Source: Aedes albopictus
Taxonomy: Eukaryota > Arthropoda > Insecta > Diptera > Culicidae
Direction: 5' to 3'
Assembly (NCBI RefSeq): GCF_035046485.1
Contig: NC_085138.1
Location: forward strand, 17,425,329 to 17,489,328
Length of the DNA stretch: 64,000 nt
A model generated the notes under the pieces. The model ran no database searches. It was given only the letters and a program-made list of their open reading frames with translations, and was not told the origin of the DNA. A program made the position numbers and the translations under genes. Positions 44,560 through 56,840 of this stretch are shown in pieces (position 1 is the first letter of the stretch; every line of letters begins with the position of its first letter).

Positions 44560-45358
44560 TTCAGTTGATTCCACTTCCGCTCCCGAATTTTCGTTGCTAT
44601 CGTCTTTTGATGACATCGATGATGGAGCTCCACGTTGGAGATCCAATTGTAAGGCCACAAAGCACGAATTATATGACGATCTGCAGCCGTTGAGTGTTCT
44701 CCCCTGATACACACCAAGTTTCACTGCCGTACAGCAGCACAGATTTCGACTACTCTGATTCTCCATATATTTCTTAAACTCGTAAAAGTAGTCTTCGCCT
44801 TCTTGATCCGTGCTCCTATGTCGATCTTGGTGCCGTAGTCAGCCGCCATTTGGCTTCCAAGATATTGCAGGCTTTCAACATTCTTCACTGTTTGCCCAGC
44901 TGCCGTAAACGTGTTGACCATGTTTACATCCAAAGATTTGGTCTTGTTGACGTTGATGGAAATTCCTGCCACCGAAGTGCATTCGGCAAGATCATCAAGC
45001 TTACTTTGCATATCAGAGTATCGTTGAGAGCAATGTCATTAGCCAGTTTGAAGACATTTAGGTGCTCCATGGTAATGGGCTGCCACAGCAACCCACGATC
45101 AATCGCTTCCACCAGGATCTCGTTGATTACGATGATGAGCAGTAGTGATGATAGTATCCGTACTCTTCCTCCAGGAATGACTCGGATGAGAACGGACAAG
45201 ACACCCTCCTGCAGTACTCTGCACGAATATGCCTTGTACTGTGCTTCAATGAGGCCGATGATTTTCTCAGGGACACCCTTACGCACGAAAGTTTCCTATA
45301 TATTTTCGTGATTGAGACGGTCGAATGCTTTTTCGTTATCAATTAAAACCAGGTAAAA
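44560..45358 (-). pseudogene. Family 2 LINE reverse transcriptase, C-terminal half
   Basis: The minus strand gives LIDNEKAFDRLNHEN (motif A), KGVPEKIIGLIEAQYKAYSC, then KLANDIAL where an active enzyme has A-D-D, so the first catalytic Asp is Asn. After a frameshift it gives QSKLDDLAECTSVAGISINV, YLGSQMA and KIDIGARIKKAK, ending EICAAVRQ. Several frameshifts; dead. Confidence 0.8.
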
Positions 45359-45389
45359 AGAATCTTGGGCTGCAAAACGGTGAGTCGAT

Positions 45390-46500
45390 AAGGAGAGCGT
45401 CCAACATACCTCTGGTCCTCACAAGTTCCTACCTCATGCTTCAACGGGTCAAACGATGACAAAGACCGCCGGCTAAGAGTTGTGTGCTTAACTGGTAGTG
45501 CAGCCTGGGCTCTGTTGTCCTTCTGACTTCAGCTAGATTGCGGAGGTACGTCCCGAGCGTCTGTTCACCAAGGAAGTGCGGCTCAAACAGCGTCTGTTCT
45601 GGCATCCAGCAACTGAATATGAAACACTGTATCACGTCACCTATACCTATACCTGGCTGCTATACAGGAAATCCGTCGGCCCAAAACTGGTGAACGTGAA
45701 TTTAGGGCGGTGGATCCCGTCGCCAACACATCGTTCAAATATAATATTTACCACAGCGGCAGCGATAAGGCAGAACATGGGGTCGGATTGATAGTGATCG
45801 GGAAACAGATGAAGCGAGTTATGAAGTGGAAGCCAATTAACGAGCGAATCTGCGTATTGAGAATCCGGGGCAAATTATTTAACTATAGCCGACAAACGAG
45901 AAAACCATTGATGTGAGGGATGCGTTTTATAAATGACTTGACAAGACCTATGGAGAATGCCCAAACATGCCCATGTCATCGGTGACGCCAACGCGCAGGT
46001 CGGAAGAGAGGACTTTTTCCGTCCAATCATCGTTACGGAGAGCCTTCACTCCGTCACTAGTGACAGCGGACTGAGATTAGTCAACTTTGTTGCCGCCAGG
46101 GGGATGGCCATTAGCAGCACCTACTTTGCACGCAAGGATATCCGCAAGCACACCTGGAGACAACCAAACGGCGATATTTGCAACCAAATCGGTAGATGGC
46201 CGACATTTCTCGGACGTAATTGATGTTAGAACTTTTATAGGTCCCAACATCGACACAGATCACTATCTCGTAGTTAGTGAGATTCGAGCTCGGTAATTAG
46301 CCGTGTCGAACTCTAGGAACCGGCGATCGATGCGTTTCAACATCCAGCGGTTTTCAGCAGACGGTACGGTAGCTGACTATCACCAGAAGCTGGACGAGCG
46401 GATAAATGAGAGCAACGAGAGCGATAATCTCAATACTCTGTGGAAGTCTATCCACGGAGCGATGAGTACAGCAGCGCGAGAAGTGATAGGTACTGCTTAA
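45390..46500 (+). pseudogene. Family 2 LINE 5' region and endonuclease, opposite orientation
   Basis: Plus strand: leader with GTCTGTTCACCAAGG (about 45558), then endonuclease pieces in several frames: IVIGKQMKRVMKWKPINERI, HVIGDANAQVG (about 45974), FVAARGMAISSTYFARKD, HTWRQPNGDICNQI, DVIDVRTFIGPNIDTDHYLV. A linker MRFNIQRFSADG and YHQKLDERI follows. The order is right for one copy but it points away from the RT piece at 44.6-45.4 kb. Frameshifted, dead. Confidence 0.8.
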
Positions 46501-46509
46501 AGACGACCT

Positions 46510-47178
46510 TAGAGCATTTCGGCTCATTGCGATTAACCCCTGGGCCCTGTTTGACTTAATGCTAAGGATGGCTGTTTCTGTCTTCTGCACTGATGGAGCT
46601 TCGCGGTGTTGACACGGGTAATAAATCGAACTCTTGGCGGATCATGCTGAGGTTTTGGTGACGTAAACGACACTTGAAAAGGGTTTCCAAAGTGCTCGAA
46701 TCGGTGTTTCAGCTGATCAACCGAGTCGGTCAATAGCTGTCCAGATGTATCTTTCACGGGCATCGTAGCATTCATCTTAGTCCCACTAAGTATGTTACAC
46801 ATCGTAGAGAAGACGAATATCGCCGGTGGTTGCAGCTTTCTCGCCTTGGTCGGCTAGGGAGTTCGCCCACCCTTTTTTGTCCTGCCTACATGAGAGCTTC
46901 ACTTCCTTCTCGTGAGCTGAATAGCACTGACGGTCTACGGCTTTGGGTCCTCGTGTTTTCGCTTGCTCTATCGCATAGCGACTTTGGCGGTCCTTCGCTT
47001 CTCTAGCTTCCTCCAGGTGTCATCTGTGATCCACTGCTCTCCCAGAGTGCGTAGCTCACCAAAATTATTCTCGCCGTTGACGATGAAGGCATTCTTGATT
47101 GCACTCAATTGATCTTCAGTCATTCCACTTTCAGGAATATCCGCAGCATGATTCTCCAGCTCCTCGACGAAGGACTTG
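46510..47178 (-). pseudogene. Family 2 LINE linker region
   Basis: The minus strand gives FVEELENHAADIPESGMTED and LGEQWITDDTWRKLE, then after a break TKMNATMPVKDTSGQLL and QLKHRFEHFGNPFQV, the same stretch that opens this window at position 1. It corresponds to the part between endonuclease and RT. Confidence 0.75.
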
Positions 47179-47235
47179 TCGCTGTCCATAAACCACATAG
47201 TCATTTTTTGGGAGATTCCGGAAACACCACCCCCC
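47178..47235. mobile_element. Half copy of the GGGGCTGTCC foldback MITE
   Basis: CGCTGTCCATAAACCACATAG and TCATTTTTTGGGA match one arm of the MITE at 4000; the other arm is missing. It sits exactly at the junction of family 2 and family 1 LINE pieces. Confidence 0.6.
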
Positions 47236-47241
47236 AACTGG

Positions 47242-48691
47242 CGATGAAACTGGCTTGATAACTTCCCACCAACTCATTTACTTTAGGTGAAAGACGACGG
47301 AAGATGATCTGGGATAGCTTTTTGTAGGCGGCATTCAAAATGGTGATCGCTAGAAAGTTCTCACACATTAAATTGTCGCCTTTCTTGTGGGTGGGACAAA
47401 TTATTCTTTCCTTCCACTCCTCAGGTAGCTGTTCGGTTTCCCAGATCTTGACTACTAACTGGTGCAGACAGGTGACCAATTTTTCCGGGTCCATCTTGAT
47501 GAGTTCTGCTGCTATTCCGTCCTTACCAGCCGCTTTGTTGTTATTGAGCTGGTGGATGACATCCTTAACTTCCCTCAGTGTGGGAGTTGGTTCGTTCCCG
47601 TCCTCTGCTGCACCAACATAGTAATTTCCTCCGCTGCCTCGATCCCTTCTGCCTACATTCTCTTCGCCATTCAGGTGCTCGTCGAAGTGCTGCTTCCACC
47701 TTTCGATCACCTCACGTTTGTCCGTCAGGGGGCTCCCGTCCTTATTCCTGCAAATTTCGGCTTGCGACACGAAGCCTTTGCGAGATGCGCTTACCTTCTG
47801 GTAGAACTTACGTGTTTCTTGTGGACGGCACAGCAGTTCCATTTTCTCGCACTCCGCTTCTTCCAGGCGGCGTTTTTTTTTCTCTCGGATGCTGCTTCCG
47901 CTTCTGTCTGTATCGCTCCACATTGTGTCGGGTTCCATGCTGCAGCATTACCGCCCGCGCTGCGTCCATCTCTTCCAGAACCGCTCTGCACTCCTCGTCG
48001 AACCAATCGTTTCGTCAACTACGTTCTGTGTACCCCATAGTGCTCTCGGCTGCATTGTTGATGGATGCTTTGACTGTACTCCAGCAGTCATCTAGAGGGG
48101 CCACATCGAGCACACCATCGTCCGGCAACGGTTGCTTCAGTCGCTCTAGATCGTACCGGGGCGGCCGCCGGTACTGTACATTGTTAATAACGTAGAGTTT
48201 TAGGCGTTATCTTTCACCAGGTGGTGATCAGAGTCGATATTTGCGCCAAGTCGCCCTGACGTCGATAATGTCGGAGAAGTGACGTCCATCAATCAGAACG
48301 TAGTCGATTTGCGATTCCGATTTCGTGTGTGTGGTGATCTCCAGGTGAAACAATACGGGAGGCTTTGCTGGAAAAAGGTGCTATGTATGGCCATGTTTTT
48401 GGAGGTGGCGAAATCGATGAGACGTAGGCCCGTTTCGTTTGCCAGCTGGTGAGCTCTGAACTTTCCAATTGGCGATCTGAATTGCTCCTCCTGGCCTACC
48501 TGAGCGTTTAAATCTCCTAAGATGATCGTGACGTCGTGGCTTGGGCAGCGGTCGTACTCGCGTTTGAGCTGTACATAAAACGCGTATTTGTCATCATCAG
48601 TGCTTCCGGAGTGAGGGCTGTGCACACTTATTATGCTGATGTTGAATAATCGGCTCTTGATTCTCAACCTGCACATTCTTTCGTCGATCGG
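47242..48691 (-). pseudogene. RTE family 1 copy, truncated at both ends
   Basis: Minus strand covers the middle endonuclease to early RT. It shows MCRLRIKSRLFNISIISVHS, IILGDLNAQVG, FCC-poor linker, EEAECEKMELLCR, WKQHFDEHLNG, TPTLREVKDVIHQL, KAAGKDGIAAELIKM, ETEQLPEEWKE and LSQIIFRRLSPKVNELVGSY. The catalytic RT core is absent. Frameshifts occur near 47940-48290. Confidence 0.82.
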
Positions 48692-51058
48692 TCTTACAAA
48701 AATTATTGAAACGAAATATTTCCCATAAATATGGGCTCATGCTGAAGATAAAGGTTTCGCATTTCTCCGAAATCAAGCCTCCCAGGAAAGCCGACGAGTA
48801 GTGGTTCGTATTGTTCAATAAGTCTCAATCTATTGGGAGCGATTGCTTTTTTTTCTTATCCGGTTTTATCAATGGAACATTCTCTTTTGCATTCAATGAA
48901 TTTGTGAGTGCTGTGTTGAGGAATAGCTGAGCTGGATAGACCGTCCACTGAACAGAGAAGCCTCCACGGGTAGATACCCGTGGGGTAGTAGGCGGCACTC
49001 CAGATTCCAATTACTCCGCCAACTTTATCGTTTACTGCGTGTAACAGCGTAACCCAGAATCGAACAGCATTGTTACCTACCGAACAAACCAAATGACGTC
49101 GATTCGCCACCCAGTTTAGCTTCGATTCGACACGTGGATCCGTCCCGAATTGCTGCGAAGGAAGTTGAAGTTGGTGCGCTAATTTATTCCGCCTAGAATC
49201 GCGCGCGCATTTTCTGGGGCTTGAAATACACACGCGTTGGTTGACCCGGATTGCTGTGCTGGGCTGGTTGGTGCCGGGAGGCCAATTTGATTTATTTTCG
49301 ATCGATTTGGTCCGCCGGATGGTGGGCTGGAGGTGGGTGTAGAAATTGAATTTTTAAACAACTTCCAAATTGGACGAGGGTATCGGGATTGTCTGCGTGG
49401 CAGAGATTTAGAACAAATTCCGTTGCGAGTTCGCATTTTTAGAGTTGTAGATTGGGGGTGTGCTGGGTTGTCGTTGGCTATTGACTGGACTCGTAGGAAG
49501 GGATGACCGTTAATTATTGAACGTTTTAATTCTACAATATAGCGATCGGAGCATACTCGCCGTCATACACTTCGTAGTAAAAGTATGATTTATAATAAAT
49601 TATAGACGATCTCATGTTTATTTGAATTCATTGGAGAATCAGGCCCTTTTTTGGTGTTGCCCTATTCATGTCAGCAAACTTGACAATATGTAATGCTAAA
49701 CTCACTGTTAAGTGTCCAACCTGACCCAACGGGGCGATAAGAAAAGAAGTTGAAGCATCTGGAGATCTCAAGCAACCCAATCCCTTTGAAGGACAATCCT
49801 ACACGAGTGCTTATGAAATCTCTACCAAATATTTTATGGAGTGACCCAAATCTTTTGCTCGGGAGTGTAAACTGAAGCTGGATAATATAATGGAAGCGAT
49901 TTCCAAATCCAATAAATTCAAGCCTTTGTGTTAGTGTTTTTACTAAATTTATGTGATTCTGACATTTCTGCAGATGGGAGCCTGTTCAATGGATACAGAT
50001 GAAAAAACAAAATTCTTCTGAGTAATTGAGCTTTCTGAACTAGGCGGTCGGAACATATTCCATGACAACCGGTACAGCTCCCCAATAGACCTAGATGCCG
50101 CCAACCGTCGCTTGACAAATTATGCCTTCTGTTTCCCACAATAAGAAATATAAATCAGAACCCGCATAAAAAGTCACTTTTCTCCAGAAGCCACAAAAGC
50201 AGTGTCGACATCGTCGTTCCGCCGGAATGCCACTTCAGAATATACATTACCATTCAAGTCGCTCTCGCGAGGTCCCCCACCCCAATATCAATGTTACATA
50301 CCACCGGCATTTATATTCCGTTCTGTCACCCCCTGCCCCACTTCCGCCCACAGCATCAGAATATCCCCATTAGCCAGCAGCATAACCTCCCTCCCGATCA
50401 GTCGCGCAACATACACCACCAGCGCAACCACATTATCCGTGGGCTCTCAGCCAGTGGCACCGCAACGAATCGACAGAACGAGAGCAATACCACCAGCCAG
50501 CAACCAAAGCAACCGGTATACTGGCGTGGCGGGTGAAATCCTATTAGCATAAATCGTGGTTTTTGTCGGAGATAACGGCCGCAGCCAAAAAAAAATCACT
50601 CGCCCGCGATGGGTTTCCTTTGAAATGTTGCAATCCATCTTTCGCGGAACCGTTTTAGGGATATGAACTTTGAGACGTGGGAGACGATCAGCAGTACACA
50701 GGAAAATTTATCGGTTTTAGTAGGGGGAACTTTATGGTATTTAGTGCAATCTGGGGGCTTTTTAAGGACAAACGTCTTGAAATCCCGCTTCAAGAGTACA
50801 TCAGAACTTCAGACGCACAAATCTCAAGAAGCACGATTCAAACAACAGTGCATTTTATTATTCTGTTCTTGCTCACTTGTAATAAGCATAAAATAAGAAG
50901 ATCAGATGCGCTGGTTTTGTTTACGGAGAGATTTGCGCTCTCTAAATCGTGAGTAGGTACCAAAGTCGGATATTTTGGGATTCTAACAAGTCTGTTCTTA
51001 AGGAAAAACAATATTTGAAAATTGTTTCGTATATATTTCGTATAATTATTGTTACATA
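48692..51058. other. Unassigned, possibly host sequence
   Basis: No transposon or RNA gene recognised. Minus-strand frame 48856-49233 (125 codons) and plus-strand frames at 50202-50552 and 50291-50536 (the latter rich in Q, N, H and P and open for another ~30 codons upstream) might be exon-like, but there is no domain and splice sites cannot be judged. I do not call them genes. Confidence 0.35.
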
Positions 51059-51138
51059 CCGTCCTTCTGCACGCCGCCGAAGATCGTCCTTAGTACGCGT
51101 CGTTCAAAAATTACATATACTTGCAGGTTCTCTTCGAA
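51059..51138 (-). pseudogene. RTE family 1 C-terminal scrap
   Basis: About 80 bp matching the part that encodes LQALGVFERRVLRTIFGGVQ in the intact element, in antisense. It abuts a repeat starting GGGTAACTTGGGGTAATACG. Confidence 0.65.
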
Positions 51139-52180
51139 TAGGGTAACTTGGGGTAATACGCACCCCCGGGGCAAAACGCCCTCACGCTATTTCACTATAT
51201 AGGTGAAGTTCCGTCAGATGCAAGCAAACTAGACGTAAAAATGAGCCGAACAAGCCCAAGAATGACAAGAATATTCGAATGAAAAGCGTGGAAAACGATG
51301 ATTTTCCACATTTGGAAAAATTGTCCAATTTGAAGCGCACGCATTTAAGCGATTGCGCGCCTATTAGGGAAGGTGGGGTAATATGCACCCCCTAAGGAAA
51401 CGTGTCCCTTTATAACTAAGATTAAGATGATTTTATGGGTGTCGGAGAACATCCGACCGAAATAGTGTTCGACCTCCACACGACCTTGCCCAAAAACGTA
51501 CCTTCCTTGATCGAGTACAGCCCAATCCTTTCTTCCTTCGATTCCGTCCTACTTGATCCTTATTCCTTATGCTTCCGTCATCCGTGGACCATTCCTCCGT
51601 GCATGCAGACCAAACAAACACATAATTGCTTCACAAAACACTTTAATCTTCGCAAAAACTACACAAATTTATTTAGACTTAGAACTACGAACATTTATTC
51701 TTAACACTAAACATTACACAAATTAAAATCAGGCAAGGGTTCGCCCCTTGCGACTGATCGCGATGACGTACTGAGGATCAACTAAACTTCTCTGCTACTC
51801 TCTGCTCCCGCTGACCGATGATGACCATCCACTCCTTAGTGGTAGTGGACCGTACCGATGTCCACGTAGATGTGAAGCGGTTCACTACAACGACCGCAAC
51901 AGCAACAGTAGCGCAATTCGACTGGTGGAGTACCTGAATGTAGCGAGCATATCCAGCCGTTGGCTGCATCCGTAGCAATATATGATGTTGTTTGCAGACA
52001 ATGGGTGTCTTGCGTAATGAAAGTTAGTTTACTTATTCATCTAAGAGACGCCAACTTTTGGTCCACGTAATATCAATTTTACCAAATCAAATTAACAATT
52101 TAAAAAAGTGTTACGTTTTGGGTGCTGACAAACTGTTGGGGGCAAAACGCACCTTAAGGTGGAGCAATATGACCTCTGGC
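51139..52180. repeat. Unclassified repeat with GGGGTAATA-GCACCCC words, split by a solo LTR
   Basis: GGGGTAATACGCACCCCC (51150), GGGGTAATATGCACCCCC (51373) and GGGGGCAAAACGCACC (52138) recur in a ~480-bp stretch outside the LTR insertion. No coding frame; class unknown. Confidence 0.45.
51440..52000 (-). mobile_element. Solo LTR, 5-bp TSD
   Basis: A 561-bp insertion starting TGTCGGAGAAC and ending GTTTGCAGACA (TGTC...GACA), flanked by ATGGG (51435-51439 and 52001-52005). TG/CA ends and the 5-bp duplication indicate an LTR. AATAAA words on the minus strand near 51670 and 51700 suggest minus orientation. No internal region, primer site or coding frame, so it is a solo LTR left by recombination. 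Confidence 0.78.
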
Positions 52181-52459
52181 ATTTCCCGCTTTGAGTTCTA
52201 ATAAAATACCAGGCGGCTCCATCTTATTATTTACGGCAGCAAATGGAAGGTGTAGGAGGCGGATGGTAGTTGATAGATAACCACTAAGGGGATTCAGGTG
52301 GCCAAAAATCGAAAATCGACTTTATTCAATTTAAGATTTAGGTTCGGTAGTTGAAAGTAGACCACTTGGACTAGTAAAACCCTCGAATATTAGTTTGCTA
52401 ATCCCAATACTTATCGAGATATTGTCAGCAGAATGAGACCATTGCCAATTTTTGATACA

Positions 52460-53925
52460 TACATACTAGCGTGGTTCAAAAAATCGTTTTTGCTCCACAC
52501 CGCTCATTCGATTCCTAACCAGATTATATGCCTTCTCACAAAATTTGAGCTCATTTGGTTGAAAATTGAGACTGCACAAGCCCGTCAAAGTTTGTATGGG
52601 AATTACTATGGGAAAACGATGTTTTTCATTCAATCAACCGTAGAATTTCCCCAAGTGCCCTAGTGGGTTAGTTGACCCTTGGTAATCCTAGGCTACTCTA
52701 TCAGCTACAACTTTGCCGAAGACCACATTCAAATCGGACGCCTCATTAATTAGTTACTGATTTTTATCCAGAATCGAAATCTTTACTCATGATGGTTAAA
52801 CTATTCGGTGGGCATCACTGCATTCTGCAGTGGAACATAGTAGCCATGATTTACAGTGTGCTATCTTTGGCGCCATATGCAGCAATGTTGCCTGCTGGGA
52901 AGCTGGAGGATCATAGTAAAAGTTTGCCCAGTTGGATACACATCGATAACTAATTACACTAGTTTACAGCATTTTTGAACTCGGTAAGCTGATGATCATT
53001 TTTGGTGTAGAATCATGCCCTGAGTTCGAAAACACGAAAGAAAAAAATTACAGTAGAGCGGAAAATTTTTCGACTTTCTATACAAGGTTGATGATTTGAA
53101 ATCGATTTTTGTTCTATTTTTAAGTAAAGTCGCTCACTTCAAACATCTCATTCTCCGTAACCAATGCTCCGATTGAGCTGAAATTTTTACTGTAACTTGC
53201 CTACATATGATATGTCAAATAAACGTAGAGAAAGAATTTTTAAGTTGTTTTTTTCTTTTTGAAAAAAATACATTTCTTCAAATTTTTTTGGAAATTTTGC
53301 TAAAATTTAAGAAGATCGTCCCTAAAACTTGCCAATATCTTGAATTTCATCAATCTGACACAAAACCTGTATTCAGTTGATCGAATGGTATTGTATTCAG
53401 CTTTTAATTTATGGAAAAAGATTTAAAATTGGTTGAACAAAACGCAATATATTTGAATTTTAGTAAATTACATATTAAGAAAAGTTGCAAAACTCGATAT
53501 TGAGCTAAAACTCAAAAACTGTTCTACTTAAAATTTTTTGAAGGTCGGTTTCGAAATCAGCACTAAATTGTGCTTCAAAAATTTTGGTCGTTGACAGAAG
53601 TTCACGACTTTCGTTTTATTTTGTAAACTTGTGTTAATGAGGCGTCCGATTTGAATGCGGTCTTCGGCAAAGTTGTAGCTGATAGAGTAGCCTAGTGTTA
53701 CCAAAGGTCAACTAACCCAATAGGGCACTTGTGGAAATGCTACGGTCGATTGAATGAAAAACATCGTTTTCCCATAGTAATTCTCATACAAACTTTGACG
53801 GGCTTGTGCAGTCTCAATTTTCAACCAAATGAGCTCAAATTTTGTGAGAAGGCATATAATCTGGTTAGAAATCAAATAAGCGGTGTGGAGCAAAAACGAT
53901 TTTTTGAACCACGCTAATACATACA
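52460..53925. mobile_element. Non-autonomous element with ~290-bp inverted repeats
   Basis: Left arm 52460-52748 begins CATACTAGCGTGGTTC and runs to GGACGCCTCATTAA; the right arm 53637-53925 is its inverse (TTAATGAGGCGTCC to GAACCACGCTAATAC). Arms share long blocks such as CCTTCTCACAAAATTTGAGC. The ~890-bp centre is AT-rich without a coding frame. An RTE copy joins exactly at the right end. Class unknown. Confidence 0.7.
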
Positions 53926-55861
53926 TTTATTTGTTCATCATCACATTTAAGACAAGACATAATCAACAATAGTACGCCACAATACTCGGTTTGCGGCTGC
54001 CGCTCTCCATCCTCGGTCGCGCCCGATGCTCGCCAAGTCACGCTCCACCTGGTCCGCCCATCGTGCTTTCTGCGCTCCACGCCTTCTTGTGCCAACCGGA
54101 TCAGTTGCAAACACCAGCTTTGCAAAGTTGTTGTCCGGCATTCTTGCAACATGCCCTGCCCACCGTATCCTTCCGGCTTTGGCCACCTTCTGGATGCTGG
54201 GTTCGCCGTAAAGTGCAGCGAGCTCGTGGTTCATCCTTTTCCGCCACAAACCGTTCTCCTGCACACCGCCGAAGATCGTCCTTAGCACGCGTCACTCGAA
54301 AACTCCGAGTGCTTGCAGGTCCTCCTCGAGCATGGTCCATGTCTCGTGCCCGTAGAGGATTACCGGTCTTATTAGCGTTTTGTACATGGTGCATTTGGTG
54401 CGTGGGTGAATCTTTTTCGACCGCAGCTTCTTCTGGAGGCCGTAGTAGGCCCGACTTCCGCTGATGATGCGCCTCCGAATTTCACGGCTCACGTTGTTGT
54501 CAGCCGTCAGTAAGGATCCGAGGTAGACGAATTCCTCCACTACTTCTAAAGTATCCCCGTCTATCGTAACATTACTACCCAGACGTATCCGGTCGTTTTC
54601 GGTTCCGCCTACCAGCATGTACTTTGTTTTTGAGGCATTCACTACCAGTCCGATTTTTACTGCTTCGCGTTTCAGGCGGGTGTACAGCTCTGCCACCGTT
54701 CCAAATGTTCTGGCAATAATTGTCCGGATTTTGTGTAAATCGTTCCCCGGCTGTTGAGCCCGGCTCGTCGCATCACACCTTCCAGAGCGATGTTGAAGAG
54801 TAGGCATGAGAGGCCATCACCTTGTCGCAGTCCCCGGCGAGATTCGAATGAACTAGATAGTTCACCCGAAACCCTTACGCAGTTTTGCACATCGTCCATC
54901 GTTGCTTTAATCAGTCTAGTCAGCTTCCCAGGAAAGCCGTTTTCGTCCATGATTCTCCATAGCTCTGCGCGATCGATACTGTCGTATGCCGCTTTGAAGT
55001 CGATGAACAGGTGATGCGTTGGGACCTGGTATTTACAGCATTTCTGGAGGATTTGGCGTACGGTGAAGATCTAGTCCGTTGTCGACCGGTCCTCAATGAA
55101 GCCAGCTTGTTCGGTTTCCCAGATCCTGACTATCAGCCGATGCAGACAGGTGGCCAACTTTTCTGGGCCCATCTTGATGAGTTCAGCTGCGATACCATCC
55201 TTACCAGCTGTTTTGTTGGTTTTGAGCTGGTGAATGACATCCTTAACTTCCCTCAGCGTGGGAGTTGGTTCATTTCCGTCTTCCGCTGCACTGGCGTCGC
55301 CGTTTCCTCCGTTGCAGTGGGCTCCCGTGCCTACGTTCTCCACGCCGTTCAGGTGCTGATCGAAGTGCTGCTTCCACCTTTCGATCACCACACGTCCGCC
55401 CGTCAAGAGGCCTCCGTCCTTATCCCTGCATATTTCGGCTCGCGACACGAAGCCGTTGCAGGATGCGTTGAGCTTCTGATAGAACTTCCGTGTTTCTTGG
55501 GATCGGCACAGCAGTTCTATTTCTTCACACTCCGCTTCTTCCAGGCGGCACTTTTTCTCCCGAAAGAGGCGGGTCTGCTGTTTCCGCTTCTGTTTATAAC
55601 GTTCCACGTTCTGTCGAGTCCCTTGCTGCAGCATTACCGCCCTCGCTGCATTCTTCTCCTCCAAAACCGTTCTGCACTCTTCGTCGAACCAATCGTGGTG
55701 CTCTCGGCTGCGTCGTTGATGGTTGCTTTCACTGTACTCTGTACTGTACTGTACACAGTCCTTTAGAGGGGCCTCATCGAGCTCGCCCTCGCCTGGCAAC
55801 GCGGCCTTGAGATTCTGCGTGTATGCTGAGACGACATCCGGTTGTTTCAGTCACTCTAGGT

Positions 55862-56608
55862 CAGGGGTTCCCAACCTTTTTGAGGTGGCGACCCCCTTTC
55901 AGAATAGTCAAAACCTCTGCGGCCCAATGATTTTTTTTAGAAAAATGAAACATGAATTAAATGAACGAAACCGAGTTTTTTGGGTACAATGACGTAGCCC
56001 GAAATTTACTGTTGGAGGGATTTTCGACGATCAATGATACTTTTTTTTATTCGACACTCACATTTCGTAATGGTGGGTCTCCAGTTAGCCTACTGGTTAA
56101 GGCTATGGATCGCCAATCCGGAGACGGCGGGTTCGATTCCCGTTTCGGTCGGAAAAATTTTCTCGACTCCCTGGGCATAGTGTATCATTGTACTTGCCTC
56201 ACAATATACAAATTCATGCAATGGCAGATAAATAAAGTCCTTCAATTAATAACTGTGGAAGTGCGCAAAGAACACTAAGTTGAAGCGAGGCAGGCCAAGT
56301 CCCAGCGGGGACGTCGATCCATAAATAAGAAGAATTTCGTAAACAATGATGTCATGTACATTCAATTTGAGTCGTAGTTGAAAAATAGCGGCGCAGCCGA
56401 AAAATTTTTCCTTCTGAAGGCGTTTCATTCTGAAAATTTATTCCGCAAATTGTGGCTTTTGGGGGGTGGCGGTATACCAATATAAAAATTGGTAGAATTT
56501 GCACAAAAAAACAATAAAATTTTAACATTTTTTTAATAACATCGCGGCCCCCCTAGACTGGCTTTACGGCCCCCCAGGGGGGCGCGGACCACCGGTTGGG
56601 AACCCGTG
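55862..56608. mobile_element. hAT-like element with perfect 8-bp TSD, containing a SINE
   Basis: Starts CAGGGGTTCCCAACC and ends GGTTGGGAACCCGTG (14 of 15 matching as inverted repeat), flanked by CTCTAGGT at 55854-55861 and 56609-56616 inside RTE sequence. Without the nested SINE it is about 475 bp and has no transposase. CA start and 8-bp duplication define hAT. Confidence 0.88.
56071..56333 (+). mobile_element. Feilai-type SINE (copy 2)
   Basis: A-box TAGCCTACTGGTTAAGG, B-box GGGTTCGATTCCCG, the same body as copy 1 and a short AAGAAGA tail, flanked by ATTTCGTAA (56062-56070 and 56334-56342). Inserted in the hAT element. Confidence 0.88.
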
Positions 56609-56840
56609 CTCTAGGTTGTACCGTGGCGGTCGCCGGTACCGTACATTGTTGATGACGGAGAGTTTTGGGCGCAATTTGACCATCACCAGATAGTGGTCGG
56701 AGTCGATGTTGGCGCCACGATAGGTCCTGTCGTCGATAATGTCGGAGAAGTGCCGTCCGTCAATCAGAACGTGGTCGATTTGAGATTCCGTCTGCTGTGG
56801 CGATCTCCAGGTGTAACGATACGGGAGGCTGTGTTGGAAA

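Larger units (their letters stand above)
53926..56840 (-). pseudogene. RTE family 1 copy carrying hAT and SINE insertions
   Basis: Minus strand, from part-way into the endonuclease (FQHSLPYRYTWRSPQQ at about 56840) to the stop at 53947 and an ACATAC-rich tail. Pieces in order: endonuclease to RYNLEH (56616), insertion, linker EGELDEAPLKD (55799), NAARAVMLQ, TPTLREVKD, AGKDGIAAEL, then WETEQ joined directly to AGFIEDRSTTD, a deletion of about 60 codons (near 55103). RT ends with GLRQGDGLSCLLF; the FADD segment is deleted near 54720. C-terminal HETWTML and RWAGHVARMP remain. Dead. Confidence 0.88.
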
